Assembly: GCA_000697055.1 (NCBI GenBank)
Contig: JNDT01001346.1
Span: forward strand, 1-64,000
Direction: 5' to 3'
Length of the DNA: 64,000 bases
Source of the DNA: Saksenaea vasiformis B4078
Taxonomy: Eukaryota; Mucoromycota; Mucoromycetes; Mucorales; Saksenaeaceae
Positions 23,557 to 34,940 of this stretch are shown one piece after another. A program made the position numbers and the translations under genes. Each line of letters opens with the position of its first letter. The first letter of the stretch is position 1. Below the pieces are notes generated by a model, which was not told the DNA's origin, ran no database searches, and saw only the letters and a program-made list of their open reading frames with translations.

Positions 23557-24742
23557 TGTACGAGAAGAAGTGAAACAAATAGAAAAACAGAGAAGACCTA
23601 ATCATGCGTGGACACATCTCTTAATCTTTCATATGATGGGAAAAAAAGAATATATAGTTTGTAATTAGCCGTGACCGTTGAACAGTGGTTTGATGGCCAT
23701 TTGGCTACAGTCCATAAAAAAAGATGCGAACGTTGTATGGCTGGCTGGTCTTTTTTATCGTCAGTGGGTTGTCGTGCTGGTGTGTGTGTTGACACGTAAA
23801 ACGTCCATAATTGCCTTCTTTCTCCGCACAACCAATTTGAGTCGCATAGGATACTAATCGCTAAATGGAATCATTTGATCATATAGCAGGTACGTTATTT
23901 CAAACTATCCAATGCTGCAGCCTTAAAACGTCTGCTTCGTCAGCATTTAATATCGATTACAATACGAAATTAGACATATGCATAGATAGATGGAGAAAAT
24001 GAAGAACCAAGTTGAATTATCAAAGCAATTGCCGGCTGTTAAACTGCTTTCACTTCCGTGATCCTTATCTTTTTCTTCTTACTTTTTCTTTTAGGTCCGC
24101 TGTCCCAATCCGTCGCCATTTCGCTTGTAAATCTATTTGATGGCACTTTGAAGTAATAAAAAGTGTTGTAACCTGAATTTCGTCTCTTATTCTTTGGATA
24201 TCTCTGCTATTTGTAATATAATGTTCTATTAAACAGATTGGAACCATCAATATGGAGGCGGAGTGGAGTGTGGTGTCCGTAAGGTATCCGCATAATGCTC
24301 TAAGGCAGACGGACAGTCACTCGTTCCGCTTTCTGGGTGGACCATGTGTAGCGGAATACAAGTCTTTCGATTCAGGCAAATCACACCATGCGTGCCGTGT
24401 GCGATCCCGTTTCAATTGACGAACATGCATGAGCTGACGTCGAGGATTGATTATCACCGGCTGCTGCTTGTCTTCGTGATGTTTGACCATTGACAGCAAG
24501 CGTGCGAAATAACTAATGCATCCGTCCTGGTCACTCTCCTGTGTATTGAACCCCATCCGTATTCACAAGAAAAAAAAACAATGCAAGAAAAAAGAAAATG
24601 TATGCAAGAAAGAATGCGTGAAGGCGTGTGAGAAAAAAAAAAGAAAGAGAGAAGAAAAAAGGGATTGCGAAGTGGAACACAAACGGCTTATACGAGTACA
24701 CAAACGAAGAAAAAAAAACGCCAATGTATATTCACACGCCAT
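23557..24742. other. Intergenic stretch with one short open frame
   Basis: A 79-codon minus frame (24317-24556, MGFNTQESDQDGCISYFARL...) has even codon use and no low-complexity tract but matches no family I know. Purine-rich runs occupy 24565-24720. Confidence 0.3.
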
Positions 24743-26790
24743 CTAGGCACTGCATAGGAAGTCGTTCCTATTCAACAATGTGTATAGACTGGCGCTCTGT
24801 ATGATCCAAGAAGTTAGGATGGGATGTTTTCCATATGTTTGCCGAATATGTCTAATTTCAGATTGGGTGATCTTTGCCGAACAGATGATGTCCCCATGAA
24901 AAGGTCGCGGCACGTCATCTAATGCAGTCACTTGGCCACCTCCTGCAAGAATCATAGCCTTTAAATCATCTTTTGCCTTGTTGCCCCCCTCAAGCGGATA
25001 CCAGAAACAGACATGCACTGACGTAAATAACTTGGGTTGCTGCGTCATGCTTTTTTTGTCAGCGATCACTCTTTACAGGATTTCTTTTTCTTCTTCGTTT
25101 TACCTGACTTGCTAAGCATAACCGCGCCTTACGGGGAATATTGGTATTTCCATCCTGACCAATATCCCCTGTTACTTCATAGGGTTCTTCTGGTACAAGA
25201 CTGTGCCAAAGACAGCAGGCAGCCACCCCTTGAAAAAAAATGGTTTGCCAAGTTAGTAAGGAACGCTCGTATGATAGAGTAGAACATACAATCTTCATTG
25301 ACAATAAACAAACCACGAAGCACAGCCAACAAGTACTTTGTAGTCATCTTGGTTCTGTTTTTTGTATCTAGTAACAACTTTCAATATCATAATGATGAAG
25401 GTCACACACGACATACCCACGAAAAGGACGACATGGGTCGCCTGATCAACAAGTGAGTCCACGACCTGCACGTTGGGAAAAGTTGCAATTTGTTCCAAAT
25501 TGCTTTGCTGCACGGGACAGGTAAGAAATTGGTGTGCTACTCTCTTTCCTTCTCTTTACCAATGTTGGACTGGCATTGTTTGGGCACACAATGATATAGT
25601 GGGCCTCTGTCGTCGATTGGAATGCTTCGGAAAGGCGTGGGCGTTTGCTGCGCGATGATGATGGTCCCAACAGTTCACTGCTGTCATCTTGAAAACAGTT
25701 ATCAGTTCATGCCAACCATCTGTAAGCGACCATTCCCACTACCTCTCCGTTCCAGATATCCGTCATGCGTGGTATCTTGACGCTTAGTCGAGGAAGCTGA
25801 AGGCGCAGCTTCCATTGATTCAATTGGCATCGAGTGAGCAACGCCACTAGTGCACGTAGCAACTGAGTTATTTAAGCTATTCGTTTCTTCCATGGCGTTC
25901 GCTAAAAATGGTATCAGCACGGGCCTTTCTAAAAAAAAAAAACGCTCATTTACCTTGGAGTATGTCAAAAGAAGTGACAAACGTTGTGTCAGAGTCGATT
26001 GTTGAGACACCGTGCGTTGTCTGCGAATACATTATCAGTCCTAATCTTTTTACATTTTGTATGCAATATGTCTTACAGCATTTGTTTGTGTGCCACTACT
26101 TGATGCCTCTAACAGCGCATACCAATAAAAATTACTATTTCACTAATCAAACCGCGAATTCCTTACCCGGCTTAGTAGGATAAGGAATACGTTGTGACAG
26201 ATCGTCCATTGGTTTCATACACCATTCTCTGGTGTCTTGCGATAATACTAAAACCAGCCGTTGCTTAACAGGAGAACAAGATTTTGGTTTACTGTTGTCA
26301 TTTTACCCTCGCCAGTCTCCTGTTCGTAAGCTTCACGCAGCCGTTGAAATTCACACACGATAGCTTCTACCGCAGTAGCGGAATACAAATGGCGTTTGGT
26401 GACAGGTTGCTTACAAACAGGGCAAACAATGAATTTCGACTGGAGAGATTGCAGAATGCAGTCGCGACAATAGATATGACCGCATGGAGTAGCTGTCGCG
26501 TCCGTCAGAAGAGTCAAACTAACCGGGAATCTTCAGTGGGTGTCATTCCAAGGTAAACTTCATTCAGACCATATCGGGCACGTCAGCTCTGCAGCCATAC
26601 GTAACAACAGACCCCCTACGGAGTCCGGTAACTCAGAACGTTCCTCCAATGCGTTGTTGGTTATGTGAGCCGTGTTGGATCGATGAAGCGGCAAAAAAAG
26701 AGAAGAAAACGTAAAAGCGGAAATTATTTTTTTTGCCCACGTGATGTTGAACAGCTTTTTACCTTCACGTTGGGAATTCGTCCTCTTCAT
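24743..26790 (-). CDS. RING-BRCT-BRCT protein (BRCA1/BARD1-like E3 ubiquitin ligase)
   Basis: The minus strand yields a multi-exon protein. A C3HC4 RING is restored once the intron from TG|GTCTGA to TTAG|T is removed: the core reads CPIC, then TPCGHIYCRDC, then CPVC. Ser/Thr-rich spacer exons follow (QTTHGVSTIDSDTTFVTS; HSMPIESMEAAPSASSTKR). The first BRCT domain contains VQVVDSLVDQATHVVLF, TKYLLAVLRGLFIVNEDWV and PEEPYEV; the second runs from KLFTSVHVCFWYPLEGG to HPILTSWIIQSA. All internal joins keep phase. RING plus tandem BRCT is the plan of BRCA1; BARD1 also has ankyrin repeats, which I do not see here. Such proteins ubiquitinate histone H2A and guide homologous recombination. The first exon is uncertain: the frame is open back to ATG at 26790, but an ATG nearer the RING (about 26600) is possible. 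Confidence 0.82.
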
Positions 26791-27222
26791 AGCAAAACTT
26801 ATGAATCTGGCGAATAATTCGTAAAGTGCCTATTAATGAAGTGTTTGACAATCATGCAGCATCCATCGAAAATTAAAGTTGGGGAAGGCAGTACAAATAT
26901 GAAGATCAAACTTGCCCTTCCTTCCTTCGTAAATTATCTAGAACGGTCAGGGACAGAATTCATCATGCAAACAATCAAAGTATAAATTTCCAACCATTAC
27001 CGGTTTTCTAAAAACCTGTAGGCTGCTGCACGTCGTTTGAGGTTACTACGGTAGTGTGAAATAATCAGTCTGGATGGGTCAGTATGCAACCCACTATGAC
27101 GATATGCATCTGTCACGTTACGTATGAGTTTGCTTTACATTCTTTTGCATAAAGAAAGATCAACATTGACTTCCAATTCAATGCTTCAAAAGATACGTTT
27201 CTGAGAAGTGCGGATACATTTT
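26791..27222. other. Intergenic stretch between the RING-BRCT gene and the Bub2-like gene
   Basis: No gene seen; it holds the 5' flank of the RING-BRCT gene and the 3' flank of the GAP gene. Confidence 0.4.
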
Positions 27223-28599
27223 CTATATTTCCCCATTACTTTTTGGAAACACTGCATTTCTCTGTAAATTCATCGCATCAACCATGTAGGACGGCATATT
27301 GCTGGTACCCTGTTCTTGTTGCTGATGTGGCCGAGCGGTCACCCTGATATCCAGAAGATCACTAACAGATTCGTCATAGCCGTGTCGAACCAATTTATCA
27401 TAAAGGTCAGGCGGTAGCTTCTTGCAGGATGCCAGAGCGATATTGATGACCGGTTGCGCTTCGATTGGCGGCAAGGTCCGCAAAATTTTTCCTGGACTAC
27501 AATAGTTGCGCTATCATGAATGAGAAAAATATTTGTTCTTCCTTACCTAGGACTTTGGAGTAGTCGATTACGAATCAGGCTCAATTGAGCTACAATGAAC
27601 AAGATATTCAGATGTGTACCAAAAGCAATCATGACATCCCATAGTTGTAAAACTTCAGATAGAGGCGGTGTACAAGCCGAAAATGTTAGAACAGCTGAAA
27701 TTCAGTGTTAAAAGAAAAGAAGCAGACCGATGTACTCTGTGAAGCACAACTTACATCCAAGAGCGTAAGTGACCGCGGTCAACTTATTACCCAGCAAGTA
27801 CCCATACAATTCTGGATCCAACACACGCAGGCACATGTCCACTAACTGAAGATCGTCGTTAAATATTCCATTGTTGCTATCAGCACCTTACCTTTGCCCC
27901 GCAGTGCACGCCTCGAAGTGTTGGTTGAATGTAAAGGGGACAGAAGCGCCAAAGGAACGTGGAGTACGCAAAAAATGCCTCCATTTCACTCATCACCATG
28001 AGAAAGGGCGCCAGGAGAACATTCATGCCTTGGACATAGGTAAGCACTTTGCAAGAAGACCAGCTTTGAAGCCGCGACCGAAATTGTAGCTCTTGCGATG
28101 TCGCATCCGCATGTCCATCTAATGCTGTTTACTATTCACTTTTTTGTCGAGCTTTTAACTTTTACCTTCTTGGCTTATCCATACAAATGCATTCAGAACA
28201 CGGATCAACATATCTTCCGATACATGTTCCATGAAACTTGTATCCGTTCTCATTGTTCGAAAGGTGTCATCTCGTATCTTCGCATCCAGTGCGCTGGCAC
28301 CTCGCGCAACCAGGCCAATATAACAGGATGCTGATATATCTGTTAGTCGCAAGAGTAATTTCCACACGAGGCCTCGACTTTTCTTTCATTCCAATCAGTT
28401 ATAAACGAAAAAAAAAAACTGTACGTGATTAAAATTTAACCTTTGGAATATGAGCTCCTGCCAAGATCGCATAACGAAGGTCAATTAAACTTTGCTCTGC
28501 TTCTTCCCGATTTTTATGTTTTCGTCCTAGAATGTGTACGATACGCTGCTCGATTTCAGTATCATCCGTAGAAATACGTAATCCATTGTGAAAATTCAT
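27223..28599 (-). CDS. Bub2/Cdc16-like TBC-domain GTPase-activating protein
   Basis: The first exon starts MNFHNGLRISTDD and ends AGAHIPK; the second, with an acceptor inside TGAAAG|AAAAGT, reads KSRGLVWKLLLRLTD. The catalytic Arg finger lies in KIRDDTFRTM (I-R-x-D-x-x-R) and the Gln finger in YVQGMNVLLAPF; both TBC catalytic residues are kept. SEDMLIRVLNAFVW, IQPTLRGVHCGAK and LSEVLQLWD-type exons further down match Bub2 (budding yeast) and Cdc16 (fission yeast). These act as GAP for the Tem1/Spg1 GTPase at the spindle pole and hold mitotic exit or septation until the spindle is in order. The protein ends with VTARPHQQQEQG and a short tail. It lies head to tail with the neighbours on both sides. 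Confidence 0.85.
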
Positions 28600-28989
28600 C
28601 TTTCTTCTGATGAAAAACGCAAGAAAAGAGTCGAACTATTTTTATAGGCTCAAAAAAACCATGAACTAGTCACATCAATGGGAACTGTATCTGTGTAATG
28701 AAACTACACAAAAATAAAAAAATAAAAAAAAAAGCTGTACGGGACTTGTCTTGTTGAGAATCTTACAGGCTCATTGTTTTACAAAAGGCTGATTGTTATT
28801 GCTATTATTACTATTGTTGTTGTTGTTGTCGTTGTTATTATTCCTCGATCTCTTGATCATTTTCTTCTTCCACTTTAGCTCAAGATCGCGATAGGAATAA
28901 TCTTATACAACTTTTCAGGGACAGAGCAGATCAAGACTTTATCATCTTAACCCGCTTTGTGAAAACGTCGAGTCCTCAGCACCAACAGG

Positions 28990-29751
28990 TTACATGGGTG
29001 CATTGTGTTTACCGCGACGAAATCCATTACCACGTGCACCTCCTCCACGTCCCCATCCACGAGGCGATTGCCGCATGGAGGAGGCCCGTGGTGGCTGTAA
29101 TTGTTGCGGCGACTGGGATTGTTGTGATTGTTGCTGCTGTGGTATTTTCTGCAATGATTGTTGTTGTGGTTGTTGCTGTGGCATGGATGGTGATTGAAAC
29201 GTATGAGAAACTAAATTTTGAGGCCGGCGAGCTACATTTTGTATAACGGTAGAAGAGGGACCAGTTGACGTATCAATCTTCTCTGAAAAATTAGGCTTCT
29301 CAACAAAAGGGAATGTATCTTGGCCTATACGCCGCAGTTTGCCACCTTTGCTCATCGACATTTGTAACTGTCCTAATCGTACTTTACCGTCCCTAAATAA
29401 AGTGTGTTTGAGCTTCTAATTATTAAAAGTTTCGCATGACTTACAGTCCGGTAATCCGCAAAATGTCGCCACTCCTTAAACATTGTCCTGGTGAGCCCCA
29501 CACATTCAGTAGAATGGAGCCTGTTTTATCTGCAACAAGGAACCGAAAGATCGTTTCCCCTCCTCGTGTAACTTGAGGTTCTGAATCTTTTTTTTTTCTT
29601 CTTTCTTAGGTGACGGTTTCGATACCCCATTGAACTTACCTTTCTGAATTACGATTACTTCGCAATCGAAGTTTCTTAACATAGGATGAACGTCCTTTAC
29701 GGGGACAAGATTTAAACGGCCATTGTGATTGGTATGTATCAAGGATGTCAT
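28990..29751 (-). CDS. SOSS complex subunit B (hSSB1/NABP-like ssDNA-binding OB-fold protein)
   Basis: Three exons (29751-29640, 29586-29445, 29392-28990) give 218 residues. Residues ~15-115 form the OB fold: VKDVHPMLRNFDCEVIVIQK, then FRFLVADKTGSILLNVWG, SGDILRITG, and a last strand GKLRRIGQDTFPFVEKPNFSE. This is the pattern of NABP1/NABP2, where the metazoan family has KTGSINxxVWD and GDIIRLTKG. The tail is rich in Gln and Pro and ends in an RG-rich, basic segment (RGWGRGGGARGNGFRRGK). SOSS-B binds ssDNA at double-strand breaks and also works with Integrator. Dikarya yeasts largely lack the family, so its presence fits an early-diverging fungus. It is the third gene of the repair/checkpoint run on this strand. 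Confidence 0.88.
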
Positions 29752-30525
29752 TACAAATTATTTATACACAAAGCTCTATCGTTTTGAAAATCTCATTGTA
29801 AAAGAAAGCGACAGGTCACCAATTTCGCTTTTTCCCTAATTTCAGGGAGCAAAACGTTTAACCGCCTTCGCAACACAAAGTCCGACCATTGGGAGTCCTT
29901 CCACAAGCGTTGCGAGTTCAGCACTGGCCTTCTGCTGAATTTCTAAGAAGTCTCAGTTATATAGATGGAGCTCGACTGGAAATTGTGCTTCCTACAATCG
30001 GCGGATCTAACGATTGCGCTGAAGTCGTGGGTTCTTTCGTAAAAATGACTGAATTAAGTTGCAACGTAAGGGTCAACTTATCTCGAAAACCAGAGTTTAA
30101 GCTTTTCCTTTTCTTTGCCATACTTTTTTGGGTAGTAACTATGGTGGGGCTTGATTATACAAATGAGAGACACAGTACGGCAGAATGTGGTATGGGTGGC
30201 CTCAGCTCCATTTCTCCCACTTCCGCGACAAACCCGACGCCGCCTGTTGCTATGCCACGTTAATTTATTCTGAAATATCTGATAACAGCATTTTGCGAGT
30301 AGTACTACGATTACGTTAGCATCTGTCTCAGTCAAGTTCTGTGCGCCGCTAGTCGAGCGTTTGCCCACATTGGTATCATTAACGATTACCATTGAGGAAT
30401 GACCATATATATATATATATATAACTCAGTTCACTCCAAACAAGGGTTCTATTATTCCTTATTCTGAGGAGGGTTGATCATGATACGGCGGCTCCAATTC
30501 GATGATAATGTTTATATCTTGTTAG
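29752..30525. other. Stretch with ambiguous frames on both strands
   Basis: A plus frame (29889-30263, 124 codons, ending SATNPTPPVAMPR) and a minus frame (30078-30392, starting MVIVNDTNVGKRSTSG) overlap. Another minus reading near 30170-30260 gives TGGVGFVAEVGEMELRPPI. A small multi-exon gene could lie here, but no frame or splice model is convincing. Confidence 0.25.
30404..30423. repeat. AT dinucleotide microsatellite
   Basis: Ten uninterrupted AT units between the SOSS-B gene and the acyl-CoA-binding protein gene. Confidence 0.9.
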
Positions 30526-31797
30526 TTACACGATTGCTTTCCAGAATACAATACGTTTGTTCAAATATTGCATGATTTCTTTCAAATGCGGACCGACATA
30601 AGATATGATGGCATAGGCGATTGGTGATTTCCTCCTCCATAGCACAAGGAATATCAGTGCAAGGATTACGCTATTGATTAATGCGTGCTTTGCAATAGAC
30701 TTGATGAGCCATAGCCATGTCCATTTTAGCTGCCGCTTGCGATCTTCTTTCTCGCTGATGCTGCGCCTGATAATGTCAATTTGCTCAGATAGTGCTGTCA
30801 CTTCTGTCTGCAAGCTTTCCAACGCTCGTTCGGATGAATTGCTCATGTATTTGCTGCGCTGGTCTTCAGGTGACATATAGGGATGATGGTTAGGTGAAAG
30901 AAGAGCCAGTGAGGAGGTAGCTGCGGCTACCTCTCGGTCGAGAGTATCTGTATCAGATGGCGCATGCTGTTGATCAGACAGAAAGTCTATGGGGCGTACA
31001 TTGTTCTTTTCGTATTTCTGACGAATAGGATATAGTTCAGGCGTTGCGGGATAATCGCGATAAGTACTTGCAACGGTCGTCGTAGTCAACGGCGGACTAT
31101 TCGTATAAGATGGTCGAGACTGCTGCGGAAAGTCGAACGTACGTGGCGTGGATGGAGAACTGACATTGGCCAGATACTCGTTCAATTCGTTCGGTTGGAT
31201 ATGCCCCAACGGATACTCTTCTTGCTTCATATCTGTAACACATAGAACATTTTTTTTACACGTGAGAATTATTGTTACTCCACACAATTGCCGGTGCTTG
31301 CCTTTGTCTTCTGATTTGGGAAAATCCTCCATCTGTAGGTATCGCAGTGATTGTGCTAAGGATTCGGCATGTTCATTTTGTGGGTATCTTTTTAGAAACT
31401 AAGAAAAATCGTTAGAGGGACAATTCATAAGATAAGCTATTGGTTTTTCTTTACTTCAACAAGCAGCTCGGTCAGGGTGTTGATATAATAGGTTTGGGCT
31501 TCGATCGGATTTAGTCCTCGCAGACGGTCCCACGCTTTCCTAGAACGCAAGCAGTTGGTAATTGCTATAAATAGTTTGCATTTACCATTTAGCATAGGGT
31601 ACTATTTCTCGCGATGAAGGTCTTGCTACGTTGCAATCTCCTTTCGTTGCTTGTTTGTAAAGCCCGTAGAGGTTAAGTTTTTCGGTTGCTGTTGGCTGAA
31701 CACTGCCGTAATCCGGAAGAGTGCGAACGACCGCTAAGGCACGGCAGAACCGCACTTGTGTTGAATATGACATTGACGATGAAGAATGGGTTGTCAT
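30526..31797 (-). CDS. Acyl-CoA-binding domain protein with C-terminal membrane anchor (ACBD4/5-like)
   Basis: Four exons (31797-31586, 31539-31455, 31398-31302, 31232-30526) give 366 residues. The N-terminal ACB domain has VRFCRALAVVRTLPDYG, KLNLYGLYKQATKGDCN and KAWDRLRGLNPIEAQTYYIN, with the Tyr and Lys residues that contact acyl-CoA. A Ser/Thr/Pro-rich middle follows, then a coiled-coil-like helix (ALESLQTEVTALSEQIDIIR) and a hydrophobic helix (ALINSVILALIFLVLW) near the C-terminus. The plan matches ACBD4/ACBD5-type tail-anchored proteins that tether peroxisomes or ER and carry long-chain acyl-CoA. The third intron would be GC-AG (AAAG|GCAAGC ... TTACAG). It is 69 nt, so if retained it adds 23 residues in frame. 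The start is the first ATG of the frame. Confidence 0.85.
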
Positions 31798-34700
31798 TGC
31801 AAGTCAACGGCGGTAATGTGGAGAAAAGGAAGAGGCCGAACTTTTCTTTTCTTTTTTTTTTTTTGTCCCCAAGAGCACGGCAAAATCTCACGAAATATTT
31901 ATCACGTGCATGCATGGGATAATGCCGAAAGTCACCCAGTCTGATCGTCGCAGTAGCTCCTATTTCGAGCATACAAAGGTATCAACAATGATAAGAAACA
32001 GTGTAGACATATGATGATATATAGCAATGAAAAACATGTGTGTATATTTTACCATTAGGCATCTGCGGTGGTTTTCGCAAAGGAATAAAGGTTCATTAGA
32101 GTTTCAACATGTTTATCTCAAAATTGAGCAACGTGGAAGTATAACCTGAAGAAGTTGAGTCTGAGATCCATGGTCATTATTTACGTTGACACTGGCACTG
32201 ACAATCAGCTATTATTACAACAGATAGTGATGCCTGCATTGAATTCCAGGAATTATATAGTGTAAGATTTGATGATTTGGAAACATGACCACCTGTATAT
32301 AACTTGGATAAGGAGACTATTCCTGGTAAGCTTGATAAAAATAGCGACTATGAAGATGAAGGCGGGTGATTCACCAAAGAAAAACTGCGCCGAGAGCATA
32401 TTTGAAGTAGACGGTATATGCTATAAGTCGTTATATAGTCCATGCCTTAGAGCAAGGAATAAAGCAGGACCCTCCATGTAGGACCCACCCCTCCATTAGC
32501 CACCAGGGAGAAGATGCACGAACATTTTTAATATTAAGTTGCACACGCGCTCTCTGAATTACCATGACATTGGTAATAGCACTCTGTTCAGCGGAGTTCA
32601 CAACATCTTTCTTGCATTGCACTAACCTGTTCAATCCATTTAAGCGAACCAAAACATAGACCACTGTCGAACATTGCAGTATTTTCCGCAGAACGTACTA
32701 ATATTTCTATTTTGTGGATATAAGTGGACATAATATGATAGCGTTAGGAGCGAAATCTAAGCTACAGAAGCATACATAGTCCATTTTAAAGTCGACGGAT
32801 ATTCAAAGAGGGATGGATAGCGCTGAAAATCGACACAATTGAGAAGTGAAATAAGTCTCATCTAGACTACATACTTGATTTAGACAATCTGGGAATGAAT
32901 CGCAAAAGTCTATTTATCTAGTTGTTAAACCTAGATGGATAAAGCTACAGAAGGATAGATCATGCAGTAGAATTGCCGATTCGGTTCCTGTCTTGTTTTT
33001 GGGGTAAGGAGAAGACTTTACTGCAAGCAACTCTTTTAGTGATCAAGAAATGGTACAGAGAGCATAACCTCCAGCGTAGCAAGAATCGCTTTCGTTTCAA
33101 TTAACGATTAATCACTTCTATAATAATTCGCTTTCTTTTTGCGAATCCAGTGACTTTCCTGATATTTGGAAGACCACGTTCATAGACATTGACGCTAACT
33201 CCCTCTGGTTCAGTACTTTAGCCAAGTAGTAATCCATGAAAGAATAATGCCTCTGAGAATATTCTAATATCTCCGCTCTTGGTTAAAGCACCTACATGTT
33301 CTAACTTAGCATCTTCCACACGAACCATCACTAAAGCTTGTATACTTTGGTGAATTACGGGCTCCGAAGAAGCGGAAAGGAATGAAATGCTGTTTCTCAG
33401 AGCTATAATTTGCGAACAGGCCTTCGTATTACCCGGTCGTTATAAAGTTATAGTTTGTTTTTTATTTCTATACCGTCGTCCCATACAAACAACTTTTTGT
33501 TTGTCAATATTATCAATGACTTGTATTACAGATTTCGTATTTCGCATATACTGGAGTTTCTCCCCGAAGTCCCCGAAAGCTAGTTGTCGGATGACTCGCT
33601 TATCAGTTCGGCGTGTCATGGCAAGTAAGTGCTTACCCTAAGAACGAGGGATATACCTATTATTGTACCAATTTCTCAATTGGCCTTAGAGCCACAAATA
33701 ATCATGTGCAATAATTAAGAAGGTCAGGCTTGATCGATGAGAGTTGTATCCTGAGTCTCCTCAAAACGTTCCATTGAATAACGAAGTTTACAGACTAAAC
33801 AACTTCATTTATGGGAAGAAGGGGCTAATTTATCCGGCCGGGGCGACACTGCCCAAGGGATAGGAGTTAACAGCTAGTGCTATAAACGAACCCGTCTTTC
33901 CGCTGGTCCCTTCAACAATCATGCAATAGATGACGTTGCTGCAAGCGCAGCGATATCGCAAAAACTGCGGAAAATCCGCATCATATGAAATTCGACAAAT
34001 TTCATACATTACCTTGTGAGTCCCGGATATGAAGTACATCTGATACGAACCAGAGTAAACTCTGAATTATCCATGCCATCATCGAAAATTTATTTTATCG
34101 CCCTGGAATGAATAAATCATCATGCGTCCCACAAGGTAACCAGGTACCGTTGTGGATGAACGAACGGAAGTGTTTCTTTCATTTGTTGTAAATGTATTAT
34201 CTTGCACTGATTCCTCGTCTAATTCTCAAGCTGGGCTTACAGTCAAGTTATAGTCACTAGATAGTACAGTATGGATGTGATAGCGAAAGACAGTGTAAAA
34301 TCGTCAACCTGATAATCAGGAAAGCACGTACAATACAGTCGATAATTTGCACTATCTAATTTGAATCCATCTCAAATCTCGGTAATTTCACCCTTCAACT
34401 GAACTGCTCCTGAAGAATTGAAACTACTGGGGAACCACTGTAATGCCATGAAATCAAAGCTGCATGCACACGACTATCCATTTTTACCCCCGTGATTTTT
34501 GAGATGCCGAAAAAGCTCGTAAGCGCGAGAGAGAGTGTGTCTCTATTCGTCACGTGAATTCTCTTTTTAAGTTCGATCGATTTTCTTTATTTCGCAGACG
34601 TTTTGTCTTCCCTGTTCATGAAACGTTCAGTTTTGAAGCGTCCATCGGCTTCCACCGCAGGCGAACAATAAAAGCTTCCTCTTATTTGTGGGTGCTTAAC

Positions 34701-34940
34701 TTTTGACAAGGAAAAACACCTCATTAGCAATCACAACTGATTCCCTTTCTTTACTTCTTTTCTCTTTCATTTCTCTTGCACTCTTTTTGTTGTTTATAAA
34801 TTCCCTTCTCCCTACTCTCTCTCATTCTCCTGTGTTTATATTCTTTTGGAAGAGCAAGGAACACTCCTTGGACTGTTTTACTTTGTATATAGTTATACCA
34901 CCACTCACAACTCAACCAAAAAAAGAAAAAAAGAGAAAAG
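31798..34940. other. 3.1 kb gene-free stretch
   Basis: No gene seen. Plus-strand readings near 32215-32340 (DACIEFQELYSVRFDDLE, PGKLDKNSDYEDEGG) are coding-like but broken by stops, probably an old mobile element. The last 300 bases are pyrimidine-rich and serve as the 5' flank of the RasGEF gene. Confidence 0.35.

Noticed and set aside
28959..29246. Plus frame rich in Val/Ala and a second one rich in Cys/Gly
   Set aside because: Both are antisense readings of the Gln/Pro-rich tail of the SOSS-B gene.
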